DNA from: PALSA-505 sp036502085
Lineage (GTDB): Bacteria; Actinomycetota; Actinomycetes; Streptosporangiales; Streptosporangiaceae
DNA length: 64,000 nucleotides
Reading direction: 5' to 3'
NCBI GenBank assembly: GCA_036502085.1
Contig: DASXZD010000043.1
Coordinates: 1-64,000 of the forward strand
Shown piece after piece: positions 25,430 to 34,219 of this stretch; position 1 is the stretch's first letter, and each line of letters starts with the position of its first letter. The notes under the pieces were generated by a model, which was given only the letters and a program-made list of their open reading frames with translations, was not told where the DNA came from and made no database searches. A program made the position numbers and the translations under genes.

Positions 25430-27303
25430 CAGTGCTTCTCCAGCTCTTCTTCAGTGAGGTATTTCCTCAGCTCGTCCCGGTCGAACAGGGCGAGCAGGTC
25501 GGGGCGCATCGGCTGCATCGGCTGCCGGGTCAGCCGCACCCGGTTGCCTTCGAGCGAGCAGATCAGGTTGACCTTTCGCCACTCCGGCGACATCTGCGGG
25601 TAGTCGTCGCGGGTGTGCCCGCCGCGGCTCTCCTGCCGCTCGAGCGCGGCCATCGCCACGCACTCCGCGACGATCATCATGTTCCGCAGGTCGAGTGCGA
25701 GGTGCCAGCCGGGGTTGTAGCCCCGGCCTCCCGCCGCGCCGACCTTGTGCGTCCGCTCCCGCAGCTTCTCCAGCTCGGCGAGGGCCTGCACCATCTCCTT
25801 CTCGGTGCGGATCAGGCCGACCAGGGTGGTCATGATGTCCTGCAGCTCGGTGTGCACGGCGTACGGGTTCTCGCCGTCCGCCCGGGCCAGCGGGGCGTTC
25901 GCCTCCTGCGCGGCAGCTTCCAGGTCGGCCTGCGCGACCACCGGCCTGGCGGCCAGCCCGTCGAGGTAGTCGGCCGCGCCGATGCCCGCCCGGCGGCCGA
26001 AGACCAGCAGGTCAGACAGCGAGTTACCGCCGAGCCGGTTCGAGCCGTGCATGCCGCCGGACACCTCGCCGGCCGCGAACAGGCCGGGCACGCCCGCTGC
26101 GCTGGTATCTGGGTCCACCTCGACGCCGCCCATCACGTAGTGACAGGTCGGCCCGACCTCCATCGGCTCCTTGGTGATGTCGACGTCGGCCAGTTCCTTG
26201 AACTGGTGGTGCATGGACGGCAGCCGGCGCAGGATCTCGTCGGCCGGCAGCCGGCTCGCGATGTCCAGGAAGACGCCGCCGTGCTCCGAGCCGCGGCCGG
26301 CCTTGACCTCGGAGTTGATCGACCGGGCCACCTCGTCGCGGGGCAGCAGCTCGGGCGGCCGCCGGTTGTTGTCCGGGTCGGCGTACCAGCGGTCGGCCTC
26401 TTCCTCGGTCTCGGCGTACTGCGCGCGGAACACGTCAGGCACGTAGCTGAACATGAACCGCTTGCCCTCGGAGTTGCGCAGCACGCCGCCGTCGCCGCGC
26501 ACCGACTCGGTGACCAGCAGCCCCTTGACCGACGGCGGCCAGACCATCCCGGTCGGGTGCAGCTGGACGAACTCCATGTTCAGCAGCTTCGCCCCGGCCA
26601 GCAGCGCCAGCGCGTGCCCGTCCCCGGTGTACTCCCAGGAGTTCGAGGTGACCTTGTAGGTCTTGCCGATGCCGCCGGTCGCCAGCACCACGGCCGGCGC
26701 CTCGAACAGCGCGAAGCTGCCGGTCTCCCTGATGTAGCCGAACGCGCCGGCGATCCGGTCGCCGTCCTTGATCAGCCGGGTGATAGTGGTCTCGGCGAAG
26801 ACCTTGATCATGGCCTCGGGGTCGCCGTGGCTAACCGCGTCCTCCTGCTGCAGCGCGACTACCTTCTGCTGCAGCGTCCTGATCATCTCCAGGCCGGTCC
26901 GGTCGCCGACGTGCGCCAGCCGCGGGTACTCGTGCCCGCCGAAGTTCCGCTGGCTGATCTTGCCGTCCTTGGTGCGGTCGAACACCGCTCCCCACGCCTC
27001 GAGCTCCCAGACCCGGTCCGGGGCCTCGTTGGCGTGCAGTTCGGCCATCCGCCAGTTGTTCAGGAACTTCCCGCCGCGCATCGTGTCCCTGAAGTGCACC
27101 TGGGAGTTGTCGTTCGGGTTCCGGTTGCCCATGGCCGCGGCCGCGCCGCCCTCGGCCATCACTGTGTGCGCCTTGCCGAACAGCGACTTGGAGATGATCG
27201 CCGTCTTCTTGCCGCGCAGCCGGGCCTCGATCGCCGCGCGCAGCCCCGAGCCGCCGGCACCGATCACCACCACGTCGTAAGGGTGCCGCTCGATCTCTGT
27301 CAT
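25429..27303 (-). CDS. sdhA: Succinate dehydrogenase/fumarate reductase flavoprotein subunit
   Basis: 624 residues. The FAD-binding GAGGSGLRAAIEA is at 15-27. The histidine-containing FAD-attachment region lies around residues 43-55 (SLFGKAHTVMAEGGAAAAMG). The substrate-site HPTGMVWP and catalytic Arg region (GEVSGGMHGSNRLGGNSL) are present. It oxidises succinate to fumarate in the TCA cycle at the membrane. The set sdhC-sdhA-sdhB with this long flavoprotein resembles mycobacterial Sdh1 (Rv0247c-0249c). It starts 13 bases after sdhC. Confidence 0.95.
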   Translation of the reverse strand: MTEIERHPYDVVVIGAGGSGLRAAIEARLRGKKTAIISKSLFGKAHTVMAEGGAAAAMGNRNPNDNSQVHFRDTMRGGKFLNNWRMAELHANEAPDRVWELEAWGAVFDRTKDGKISQRNFGGHEYPRLAHVGDRTGLEMIRTLQQKVVALQQEDAVSHGDPEAMIKVFAETTITRLIKDGDRIAGAFGYIRETGSFALFEAPAVVLATGGIGKTYKVTSNSWEYTGDGHALALLAGAKLLNMEFVQLHPTGMVWPPSVKGLLVTESVRGDGGVLRNSEGKRFMFSYVPDVFRAQYAETEEEADRWYADPDNNRRPPELLPRDEVARSINSEVKAGRGSEHGGVFLDIASRLPADEILRRLPSMHHQFKELADVDITKEPMEVGPTCHYVMGGVEVDPDTSAAGVPGLFAAGEVSGGMHGSNRLGGNSLSDLLVFGRRAGIGAADYLDGLAARPVVAQADLEAAAQEANAPLARADGENPYAVHTELQDIMTTLVGLIRTEKEMVQALAELEKLRERTHKVGAAGGRGYNPGWHLALDLRNMMIVAECVAMAALERQESRGGHTRDDYPQMSPEWRKVNLICSLEGNRVRLTRQPMQPMRPDLLALFDRDELRKYLTEEELEKH

Positions 27304-27316
27304 CGCTCGCCCCGCC

Positions 27317-28123
27317 TCAGTTGTAGAACCGCAGGTCGCTGAACGCGCCGCTGGCCACGAGCATGATGTACAGGTCGGTCAGCATCAGCGTGCCCAGCGT
27401 GATCCAGGCGAGCTGCATGTGCCTGGCATTCAGCTTGGAAACCTGCGTCCAGATCCAGTATCGGGCCGGGTGCCTGGAGAAGTGCTTGAGCCTGCCGCCG
27501 GTGATGTGCCGGCAGGTGTGGCAGGACAGCGTGTACGCCCAGAGCAGCACCACGTTGATCAGCATGATCAGCGTGCCGAGGCCGAGGCCGAAGTCGCCGT
27601 CCGGGCCGCGGAAGGCCTGCGTCAGGTCGTAGGTGTTCAGCACCGAGATCAAGATCACCGCGTAGAAGAAGTAGCGGTGCAGGTTCTGCATGATCAGCGG
27701 GAACCTGGTCTCGCCGGTGTAAGTCTTGTGCGGCTCGCGCACCGCGCACGCGGCCGGCGCCCGCCAGAACGCCCGGTAGTACGCCCGCCGGTAGTAGTAG
27801 CAGCTGAGCCGGAAGCCGAGCACGAACGGCAGCGAGACCAGCGCGTACGGGATGATCGGCGGCAGGGCCGGGAACCACTGGCCCAGGCTGCTGGACCCCG
27901 GCACGCACTCGCCGCTGATGCACGGCGAGTAGAACGGGGTCAGGTAGTGGTCCTTGGCCACGTAGTACCAGTGCCCGACGAGCACATGCACGGTGGCATA
28001 GATCACCCAGATCGTCAGCAGCGTGGCGGTGATCGCCGGGGCCCGCCACCACGGGTCCTTGCGTAGGGTTTTTTCCGGTATCTGCGCCCGTGTCTTGGCC
28101 GGCGTAGCCGTTGCCTGCGTCAT
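27317..28123 (-). CDS. sdhC: Succinate dehydrogenase membrane anchor subunit (Sdh1 type)
   Basis: 268 residues from the ATG at 28123, preceded by GAGG 9 bases upstream; an ATG at 28138 is an alternative. Five hydrophobic helices occur, with HVLVGHWYYVAKD near the first and LSCHTCRHITGG near the fourth; these histidines are candidate haem or quinone ligands. The single long anchor resembles Rv0249c of M. tuberculosis. It is divergent from mshB, with about 136 bp between starts. Confidence 0.85.
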   Translation of the reverse strand: MTQATATPAKTRAQIPEKTLRKDPWWRAPAITATLLTIWVIYATVHVLVGHWYYVAKDHYLTPFYSPCISGECVPGSSSLGQWFPALPPIIPYALVSLPFVLGFRLSCYYYRRAYYRAFWRAPAACAVREPHKTYTGETRFPLIMQNLHRYFFYAVILISVLNTYDLTQAFRGPDGDFGLGLGTLIMLINVVLLWAYTLSCHTCRHITGGRLKHFSRHPARYWIWTQVSKLNARHMQLAWITLGTLMLTDLYIMLVASGAFSDLRFYN

Positions 28124-28259
28124 GCTCGACGTCCTCATAGCCTGTGCGCCCCTGGCGGCGCTGCGGATCAACCTATTCCAGTCCACACCCGCGCGGGTCC
28201 AGGCGAGACCACTCCAGCGTGTGACTCTGAATACACTGTGCCGATTAGACTGGCCGGTC

Positions 28260-29030
28260 ATGCCCTTGGAGCCCGGTGATCGCAGGCTGCTGCTGGTGCA
28301 CGCGCACCCGGACGACGAGTCGATCGGCCAGGGCGCCACGATGGCCAGGTACGCGGCCGAGGGGGCCAGCGTGACGCTTGTCACCTGTACGCTGGGCGAG
28401 CTCGGCGAGATCATTCCGGTCGGGCTGGCGCACCTGGCCGCCGACCGGGAGGACCGGCTGGGGAAGTACCGGATCGGCGAGCTGGCCGCCGCCTGCGCCA
28501 CACTCGGCGTGACCGATCACCGGTTCCTCGGCGGCCCCGGCCGGTGGCGCGACTCCGGGATGATGGGCACGCTGGGCAACTCGGCGCCCGGCTGCTTCTG
28601 GCAGGCCGACGTCGATCAGGCCGCGGCCGAGCTGGCCGCGGTGATCCGCGAGGTCAGGCCGCAGGTCATGGTCAGCTACGACGCCGACGGCGGGTACGGC
28701 CATCCGGATCACATCCAGGCGCACCGGGTGGCGCTGCGGGCCTTCGGAGTGGCCGCGGCCCCGGCGGCGGGCGCGAATGGCTGGCAGGTGGCCAGGTTCT
28801 ACGCCGCCCGCGGCCAGCAGGACGAGCGGGCGACCGCGGTGATCGACGCCACCGCGTACCTGCCGGCCAAGCTCGCCGCGATGCGCGCCCACGCGACGCA
28901 GATCACCGTGCTCGACGGTGCCTCGTTCGCGCTGTCGGACGGCGTGCGCCGCCCGACGTCAGGCCGCGAGTACTACCGGCTGCTGTCCGGGTCGCCGCCA
29001 TCGTCGGCCGCGGGCGACCTCTTCGCCTGA
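28260..29030 (+). CDS. mshB: MshB, GlcNAc-inositol deacetylase of mycothiol synthesis
   Basis: 256 residues from the ATG at 28260. LmbE-fold zinc and catalytic residues: HAHPDDE (14-20) and HPDH (148-151). GRWRDSGMMG (94-103) is characteristic of MshB rather than of the Mca amidase. The enzyme deacetylates GlcNAc-Ins in the cytoplasm, the second committed step to mycothiol, the actinobacterial thiol. In many actinomycetes mshB adjoins a DUF6113 gene; here that gene is at 31960, with the EACC1-caspase pair in between. Confidence 0.88.
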   Translation: MPLEPGDRRLLLVHAHPDDESIGQGATMARYAAEGASVTLVTCTLGELGEIIPVGLAHLAADREDRLGKYRIGELAAACATLGVTDHRFLGGPGRWRDSGMMGTLGNSAPGCFWQADVDQAAAELAAVIREVRPQVMVSYDADGGYGHPDHIQAHRVALRAFGVAAAPAAGANGWQVARFYAARGQQDERATAVIDATAYLPAKLAAMRAHATQITVLDGASFALSDGVRRPTSGREYYRLLSGSPPSSAAGDLFA

Positions 29031-29033
29031 ATC

Positions 29034-29082
29034 AGCTGACGGCAACAGGCAGCCATACTGGTATTTTATGACACCGTCAGCT
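29034..29082. terminator. Possible hairpin at the end of mshB
   Basis: AGCTGACGG (29034-29042) is complementary to CCGTCAGCT (29074-29082), with 31 bases between. It lies 4 bases after the mshB stop. The long loop makes termination uncertain. The next 175 bases (to 29258) are AT-rich for this genome and probably hold the promoter of the EACC1-caspase pair. Confidence 0.35.
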
Positions 29083-29258
29083 CAATTGATGGCAGTTATT
29101 AAAATCCAGCCCTCGCAGCTATCCAAGCTTCTACGAAGATGGTTCGTTCCTGTTCCTGGCCACATTGTGAGAATTCCACCTTCCCCGCACCTTCTGGCGC
29201 CTCTATGATCAGAGTTCAGCTCATGGATTGCTGCTCGTGTGCTGGGGGGATTGTGGAC

Positions 29259-29642
29259 ATGGAACATGGGCCGGTGAGCCTGCGCGTTAAGGTCGCGGCT
29301 GGTCCCGGAGCCGATACGCAGGAAGTCGCCGACGCCACCTTACGGCTCCGCCGCGAACTGCTTAATCTGGACGTGGTCGACGTTGCTACTCTGCGGGCGG
29401 GCGAGGCACCGCCCGGCTCCAGGGCCGTGGATATGCTGGCAGTTGGCACCCTGGTCGTCAACCTCGCCGAGGCGCAGATCCTTCCCACGGTGGTCGCGAC
29501 GGTCAGATCGTGGCTGGCAGGCTCGTCGTGGCGGCGCGTCCGCCTTGAGCTTGGCGGCGACGTGCTCGACTTGACCGGGGTTTCGTCCAGGGAACAGCGT
29601 CGGTTGGCCGACGAGTGGCTGGCCCGGCATGCCGTCCGGTGA
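29259..29642 (+). CDS. EACC1 family effector-associated protein
   Basis: 127 residues from the ATG at 29259, which lies 9 bases after GGGGGG. The pattern matches effector-associated constant component 1: a first strand VSLRVKVAA, a helix with LRLRRELL, VDMLAVGTLVVNLAEAQILPTVVATVRSWL, then LELGGDVLDLTGVS and a final helix EQRRLADEWLARHA. EACC1 proteins adjoin caspase-like peptidases and other effectors in actinobacterial conflict systems and are thought to couple sensing to effector activation. It overlaps the caspase gene by 14 bases. Confidence 0.8.
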   Translation: MEHGPVSLRVKVAAGPGADTQEVADATLRLRRELLNLDVVDVATLRAGEAPPGSRAVDMLAVGTLVVNLAEAQILPTVVATVRSWLAGSSWRRVRLELGGDVLDLTGVSSREQRRLADEWLARHAVR

Positions 29643-31851
29643 CCGGCCGATGGACAGCGCGCGCAGCGCGCTGATCGTTGCTAGCGACAGCTACACCGAT
29701 CCGGGACTGCGTAAGTTGCGCGCCCCTGCCAGTGACGCTCAGGCCTTGGCGTCCGTTCTGCGGAATCCACAGATCGGTGGTTTCCAGGTCCGCACGCTGC
29801 TGAACGAGCCCGCGCATCAGGTCAATCTGGCTGTGGAGGATTTCTTCGCCGATCGCAAGCCAGATGATCTGCTGCTGGTGCATTTTTCGTGCCATGGGGT
29901 CAAGGGCGAGGATGGCGATCTGCATTTCGCGGCGTCCAACACCATGCTAAGTCGGCTCGGAGCCACGGCCGTGGCAGCTGATTTCGTCAGTCGGCAGATG
30001 GACCGCAGCCGTTCGCGACGGGTCGTACTGCTGCTGGATTGCTGCTACGCGGGTGCATTTCAGCGTGGCCTGACGGCCAGGGCTGGGACGCAGATCGGCA
30101 TTAAGGAGCAGTTCGGCGGCAGGGGTAGGGCAGTGATCACGGCGTCCAACGCGATGGAATACGCCTTTGAGGGGGATGAACTCGCCGACGCCGACAAACT
30201 GACGCCGTCGGTGTTCACCAGCGCCCTAGTGCAGGGCCTGGAGACCGGGGACGCTGATCGGGATCAGGACGGCCTGGTCAGCCTGGACGAGTTGTACGAC
30301 TACGTCTACGACAGGGTTCGGGTGGCCACTCCGCACCAGACGCCGGGGAAGTGGACTTTCGGTATGGAGGGGGATCTCTACATCGCCCGCCGCAGCCGAC
30401 CGGTCACCACGCCCTCGCGCCTGCCGTCGGGAGTAAAGCAGGCCATCGACAGCCCGCTGGCTAAGATTCGCCTCGGCGTGGTCCAGGAACTGGCGGACAT
30501 GCTGCACCGCACGCACGCCGGTCTGGCTCTGGCCGCCCGGCTGGCACTGGAAGAACTCGTTGATGACGATAGCCGGATGGTGGCCGCCGCGGCGATAGAC
30601 GCTCTTAACGCTCCCAGGTCGGCCACGCCGCCTGATCCGGCCACGCCGCCTGATCCGGCCACGCCACCTAGGCCCGCACCTGCGCCAGAAGCATCCGCGG
30701 GCACGCCGCCCGGTCGGCCGCCGCCCCACTCTGCGACCGTGACTTTCCCGTCTGTGTCTTCTCAGCCCGTGTCTTCACCGCTTGCGTCCTCGGCTGTGCC
30801 TTCTCCGGCCCCAGCGGACGCGGCCAGGCCGGCCACATCCGCTGCCGCAGCGCCATCGGCAGCGGTCGAGGCCGGTTCCGCCAGCAGGGAACCGTCCGCG
30901 GCCCACACCGCGTCAGGGTCAGGGTCGCGTCGCGTACCCCGTCCCCGCCGGGGCGGCCGAGCTATCAGCCGCCGGTCGGCCGTCATCATCGGCTCGGTCA
31001 TCGCCGTCATCGGCCTGATTGCCGTGGTACTCACCGTCTCGCTTCCGCGGCACTCGCTGCCCCCTCCGCCCCCTCCGACTGGCTCGCCTTCTCCGACCGG
31101 CTCGCCCGCTCCAGTGGCGCTGCGCGAGCCTCACCTCCGCTGGGTCGCCAAGGCCGGAGACGAGGTCGAGTCCACTCCGGCTGTGGTGGGCGGCACGGTC
31201 TACATCGGTAGCTGGGATCACAAGGTGTACGCGCTGGACGCGGCTACCGGACGCCTGCGCTGGTCCTTCGCCACCGGGCGTGCGGTCTATTCCAGGCCGG
31301 CCGTGGTGGGCGGCACCGTCTTCTTCGGCAGCTGGGACGGCAAGGCGTACGCGGTGAACGCGGCTACCGGACGCCTGCGCTGGTCCTACACCACTGGCGG
31401 TCCCATCTACTCCAGCCCGGCAGTGGCGAACGGCATCGTCTACATCGGCAGCCGCGATTTCAAGGTGTACGCGCTGGACGCGGCGACCGGACGGGCCCGC
31501 TGGTCCTACATCACCGAGCGTCCGGTCGCCTCTACCCCGGTCGTCGCTGGCGGTACTGTCTACGTCAACAGTCATAGCGGCAAGCTGTTCGCCCTGGCCG
31601 CGGTCACTGGCCGGCTGCGCTGGTCCTACGGCACCGGTCTGTACGAGTTCTCCGAGGCTGTGGCGGCGGGTGGCGTCGTCTACGACGGCAGCGCCGACCA
31701 CAAGCTCTACGCCCTGGATCCCGTTACGGGCCGTCTTCGCTGGGCGTACACCCTCGGAGACGGCACCCTGTACGGTCCCACGATCGCGGGCAACATGATC
31801 TATATCGGCAGCAGCGACAGCCACCTGTACGCGCTGAGCACCGGCTCCTAA
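29629..31851 (+). CDS. Caspase-family peptidase with EF-hand-like loop, TM segment and PQQ-type propeller
   Basis: 740 residues; the ATG at 29650 is an alternative start. Caspase domain 12-255: catalytic His89 in VHFSCHG and Cys139 in LLLDCCYAGAF. An EF-hand-like loop DRDQDGLVSLDE (210-221) precedes ELYDYVYDRV. Residues 270-328 form HEAT-like helices. A long Pro/Ala/Ser linker (330-445) and one transmembrane helix (about 450-471) follow. Six 40-residue beta-propeller repeats (about 510-740) contain VYIGSWDHKVYALDAATGRLRW-type units split by repeat boundaries. The peptidase would face the cytoplasm and the propeller the outside. With EACC1 this predicts a stress- or invader-triggered suicide or conflict module. 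Confidence 0.88.
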   Translation: MPSGDRPMDSARSALIVASDSYTDPGLRKLRAPASDAQALASVLRNPQIGGFQVRTLLNEPAHQVNLAVEDFFADRKPDDLLLVHFSCHGVKGEDGDLHFAASNTMLSRLGATAVAADFVSRQMDRSRSRRVVLLLDCCYAGAFQRGLTARAGTQIGIKEQFGGRGRAVITASNAMEYAFEGDELADADKLTPSVFTSALVQGLETGDADRDQDGLVSLDELYDYVYDRVRVATPHQTPGKWTFGMEGDLYIARRSRPVTTPSRLPSGVKQAIDSPLAKIRLGVVQELADMLHRTHAGLALAARLALEELVDDDSRMVAAAAIDALNAPRSATPPDPATPPDPATPPRPAPAPEASAGTPPGRPPPHSATVTFPSVSSQPVSSPLASSAVPSPAPADAARPATSAAAAPSAAVEAGSASREPSAAHTASGSGSRRVPRPRRGGRAISRRSAVIIGSVIAVIGLIAVVLTVSLPRHSLPPPPPPTGSPSPTGSPAPVALREPHLRWVAKAGDEVESTPAVVGGTVYIGSWDHKVYALDAATGRLRWSFATGRAVYSRPAVVGGTVFFGSWDGKAYAVNAATGRLRWSYTTGGPIYSSPAVANGIVYIGSRDFKVYALDAATGRARWSYITERPVASTPVVAGGTVYVNSHSGKLFALAAVTGRLRWSYGTGLYEFSEAVAAGGVVYDGSADHKLYALDPVTGRLRWAYTLGDGTLYGPTIAGNMIYIGSSDSHLYALSTGS

Positions 31852-31891
31852 TGCTGCCTATCCCGCCTTGAAGTCGGGATAGGCAGCATTA
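31849..31891 (+). terminator. Perfect 17-bp hairpin terminator overlapping the caspase stop
   Basis: TAATGCTGCCTATCCCG (31849-31865) pairs exactly with 31875-31891 around a 9-base loop. The left arm begins with the TAA stop codon itself. It cleanly isolates the EACC1-caspase unit from the downstream DUF6113 gene. Confidence 0.85.
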
Positions 31892-31959
31892 GGCCCAGCC
31901 ACTTCACCGCCGTTGCCTAGCCGCTAAAATGGGCGGCCGTCGCGAGATAGCCTCTTCCC

Positions 31960-32385
31960 GTGGGAATCACGCAACCGCCGCCGGCTACGACGGCCAAGCC
32001 CGCGCCTGCGGGTCACACGGAGGCCTTCGTCACCGGCGGCGCGTACGCCATGCTGTTCCTGTTCGGCCTGGCCGTGGGCGTGGTCAGCTCGTTCCAGTAC
32101 AGCCGCGCGGTGATCGGCTCCGTTCCGCTCGCCGCGCTCGGCTGCTGCGTGCTGATCCTGCTCACCTGCGGGCTGGGCGGCCGGGCGATGCGGACGGTGC
32201 CGGGCGCGCTGCTGCCGGCCGTCGGCTGGTTCCTGGCCGCGTTCGGGCTGGCCATGCCCAACTCCGGCGGCAGCGTGATCATCGCCAATACCACCGCGGG
32301 CGAGTGGTTCCTCTACGGCGGCTCGGTCTGTGCCCTGCTGGGCGTGGGCAGCGCGGTCGTGGCTTCCATCCGGACGCCAAGATGA
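31960..32385 (+). CDS. DUF6113-like membrane protein
   Basis: 141 residues from the GTG at 31960. Four hydrophobic helices (about 28-45, 52-72, 82-103, 115-135) with GALLPAVGWFLAAFGLAMP and TAGEWFLYGG fit the DUF6113 proteins found beside mshB in actinomycetes. Function unknown. It overlaps the flavin reductase gene by 4 bases (ATGA). Confidence 0.7.
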   Translation: MGITQPPPATTAKPAPAGHTEAFVTGGAYAMLFLFGLAVGVVSSFQYSRAVIGSVPLAALGCCVLILLTCGLGGRAMRTVPGALLPAVGWFLAAFGLAMPNSGGSVIIANTTAGEWFLYGGSVCALLGVGSAVVASIRTPR

Positions 32386-32879
32386 GTGCGGTCGATCCCG
32401 ACGCCTACCGGCGGGCCGCGGGACGTTTCGCGGCCGGCATCATGCTCGTCTCCACCGTCCATGAGGGCCTGCCGCGGATCATGACGGTCAACGCGTTCAC
32501 CTCGGTGTCGCTGCGGCCGCTGCTCGTGCTGTTCTGCGCGGAGAAGGTTGCCCGGTTCCACGATGCGGTGCTGGCTACCGGTAGCTGGGGGGTCAGCGTG
32601 CTGGACGAGGACTCGGAGAAGATCTCGCGCTGGCTGGCCACCCGCGGGCGGCCGCAGGAGGGCCAGCTGGACGGGATCGCCTGGCACCCAGGCCCGCTGA
32701 CCGGGGTGCCGATCCTGGACAGCGCGCTGTCCGCGCTGGAATGCCGGACCACCGCCGTGCACGACGGCGGTGATCACAGCATCATCGTCGGCGAGGTGAT
32801 CAGCGCGCGCCTGCTGCGCCCCGAAGGCCGCCCGCTGCTCTACTACGCCAGCCGCTACCGCCGGCTCGATGAGGACTGA
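32382..32879 (+). CDS. Flavin reductase family protein (FMN-binding split barrel)
   Basis: 165 residues from the ATG at 32382. The family pattern is clear: RRAAGRFAAGIMLVST, then TVNAFTSVSLRPLLVLFC (flavin binding), FHDAVLATGSWGVSVL, and HSIIVGEVISARL near the C-terminus. Such proteins reduce free FMN/FAD for partner oxygenases or act alone. It is coupled to the DUF6113 gene. Confidence 0.88.
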   Translation: MSAVDPDAYRRAAGRFAAGIMLVSTVHEGLPRIMTVNAFTSVSLRPLLVLFCAEKVARFHDAVLATGSWGVSVLDEDSEKISRWLATRGRPQEGQLDGIAWHPGPLTGVPILDSALSALECRTTAVHDGGDHSIIVGEVISARLLRPEGRPLLYYASRYRRLDED

Positions 32880-32902
32880 GCGCGCTTTGGGATGGCGGCC
32901 GG

Positions 32903-32967
32903 GGGGCGACGGCTCGGGCGTCCGGCGTCGGCTTCGCCGAATGCCGGCCACCCCGAGCCATCGCCCC
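32903..32967. terminator. Large hairpin between convergent genes
   Basis: An outer stem (32903-32918 with 32951-32967, one mismatch) encloses an inner CCGGC/GCCGG hairpin. It lies between the flavin reductase gene and the convergent DUF397 gene and can serve both directions. Confidence 0.65.
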
Positions 32968-32995
32968 GTCGTTGAGCAGAACGGGGGATCGTGGC

Positions 32996-33256
32996 TTAAG
33001 GCAGGTCGTGCTGGCCGGCTTTGATCCGGCGGGTGAAAGACGTCCAGGCCGCCGGGGTCAGGACGAGCCTCGGGCCGTCAGGGTCCTTGGAGTCGCGCAC
33101 CGCGATGGCCGGGGTGCTGTCGGCGGCTACTTCGACGCAATCCGCGCCGCCATTAGACGAGAAACTCGACTTGCGCCACACGGCCACCTCGACGCAGGTG
33201 GCGCCACCGTTGGACGAATAACTCGACTTGCGCCACGGGGCGCTCGTCAGGTCCAT
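32996..33256 (-). CDS. DUF397 domain protein with duplicated core motif
   Basis: 86 residues from the ATG at 33256, overlapping the XRE gene by 10 bases. DUF397 motif WRKSSYSSNGGATCVEVA occurs, and a second copy WRKSSFSSNGGADCVEVA follows at once, then AVRDSKDPDGPRLVLTPAAWTSF. DUF397 proteins pair with XRE/DUF5753 regulators in streptomycete-like genomes and often act as antagonists. The head-to-tail duplication of the motif is unusual but in frame. Confidence 0.9.
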   Translation of the reverse strand: MDLTSAPWRKSSYSSNGGATCVEVAVWRKSSFSSNGGADCVEVAADSTPAIAVRDSKDPDGPRLVLTPAAWTSFTRRIKAGQHDLP

Positions 33257-34056
33257 GTCGCCATCACTTCCCTGATCAGATCGGCCGATGCCCGGCAGGG
33301 CAGGGCTTGCCCCCTCAGTGTGTCGAAGAGCAGGGCCAGCTCGCAAACGTGATCGGGCTGCTCCACGAGTTGGCCGGTCAGCGCGGTGTCCAGGTAGGCT
33401 ACGTCGGCCGACCCCTTGAAGCTGGCGATGCCAAGCGGTCCGGCCAGTCCTGGGTGCGCGCCGGCCGACAGCGGTACCACCTGCAGGATCACGTTGGGCC
33501 GCTCGCCCACCTCTAGCAAGTGCTCCATTTGCGCGACCATGACCTCAGGGGTGCTGACTTCGCGGCGGAGTGCCCCTTCGTCCAGCAGCGCGAAGAACAT
33601 CGGCGGGTCGTCCCGATCCAGGATCCGCTGCCGTTCCATTCGCGCGCTGACTCGTCCTTCGGCCTCCTCCTCGGTGATGCCCGGCCCGACACGCAGCACC
33701 GCGCGGGCGTATTCGGGGGTTTGCAGCAGGCCGGGGATCAGCGTGGGCTGCCACCAGCGCAGTCCGGTGGCTTCGCCTTCTAGGGCGGCCCACTCCCGGA
33801 ACCAAGACGGGGAGGCGTCGTCGTTGACGCGCTGCTGGATGCGGGCCAGCAGACCCGCGGCGGCCAGGGCTTCGTCGCTGCGGCGGGCGAAGTCGGGGGT
33901 GGGGGAGCGGCGGCCGGTTTCGATGGCGGCGACCAGGGAGGGGCTGTAGCCGATCCGGTCGGCGAGCTGGTCCTGGGTCAGGCCGGCCTGCTGGCGAGCG
34001 CGGCGCAGCTCGTCACGGAACAGGCTGCCCACCGAGCCGTTCAGGGTCGCCGTCAT
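33247..34056 (-). CDS. XRE-family regulator with DUF5753 (Scr1-like)
   Basis: 269 residues. An N-terminal helix-turn-helix (about 12-66, LRRARQQAGLTQDQLADRIGYSPSLVAAIETGRR) is followed by the DUF5753 region (WFREWAALEGEATGLRWWQPTLIPGLLQTPEYARAVL and LDEGALRREVSTPEVMVAQMEHLL). These are DNA-binding proteins with a co-encoded DUF397 partner, usually in many paralogous copies per genome. It is divergent from the small gene at 34220. Confidence 0.92.
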   Translation of the reverse strand: MTATLNGSVGSLFRDELRRARQQAGLTQDQLADRIGYSPSLVAAIETGRRSPTPDFARRSDEALAAAGLLARIQQRVNDDASPSWFREWAALEGEATGLRWWQPTLIPGLLQTPEYARAVLRVGPGITEEEAEGRVSARMERQRILDRDDPPMFFALLDEGALRREVSTPEVMVAQMEHLLEVGERPNVILQVVPLSAGAHPGLAGPLGIASFKGSADVAYLDTALTGQLVEQPDHVCELALLFDTLRGQALPCRASADLIREVMATWT

Positions 34057-34219
34057 CCTTACGCCTCCTTACCGGAGCCTCCCCCCGCCGTACGCCTGCC
34101 CGACCAGGGTCCTGACCAGCCCGGACGCACGCCTCGTGCTGGCCCGGCTACTAGCCGATCGTAGCTCCGCCGCGACAGGCTGTGAGCACAAATCAGGTCA
34201 CGACGGAAGGCTTCTCACC

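Noticed and set aside
29139..29258. Longer N-terminus for the EACC1 protein
   Set aside because: The extra residues are Cys/Ser-rich and unlike the family; the ATG at 29259 has a good ribosome-binding site.
29031..31959. A mobile element carrying the EACC1-caspase pair
   Set aside because: No integrase, transposase, terminal repeats or target duplication could be seen; only the position and base composition hint at insertion.
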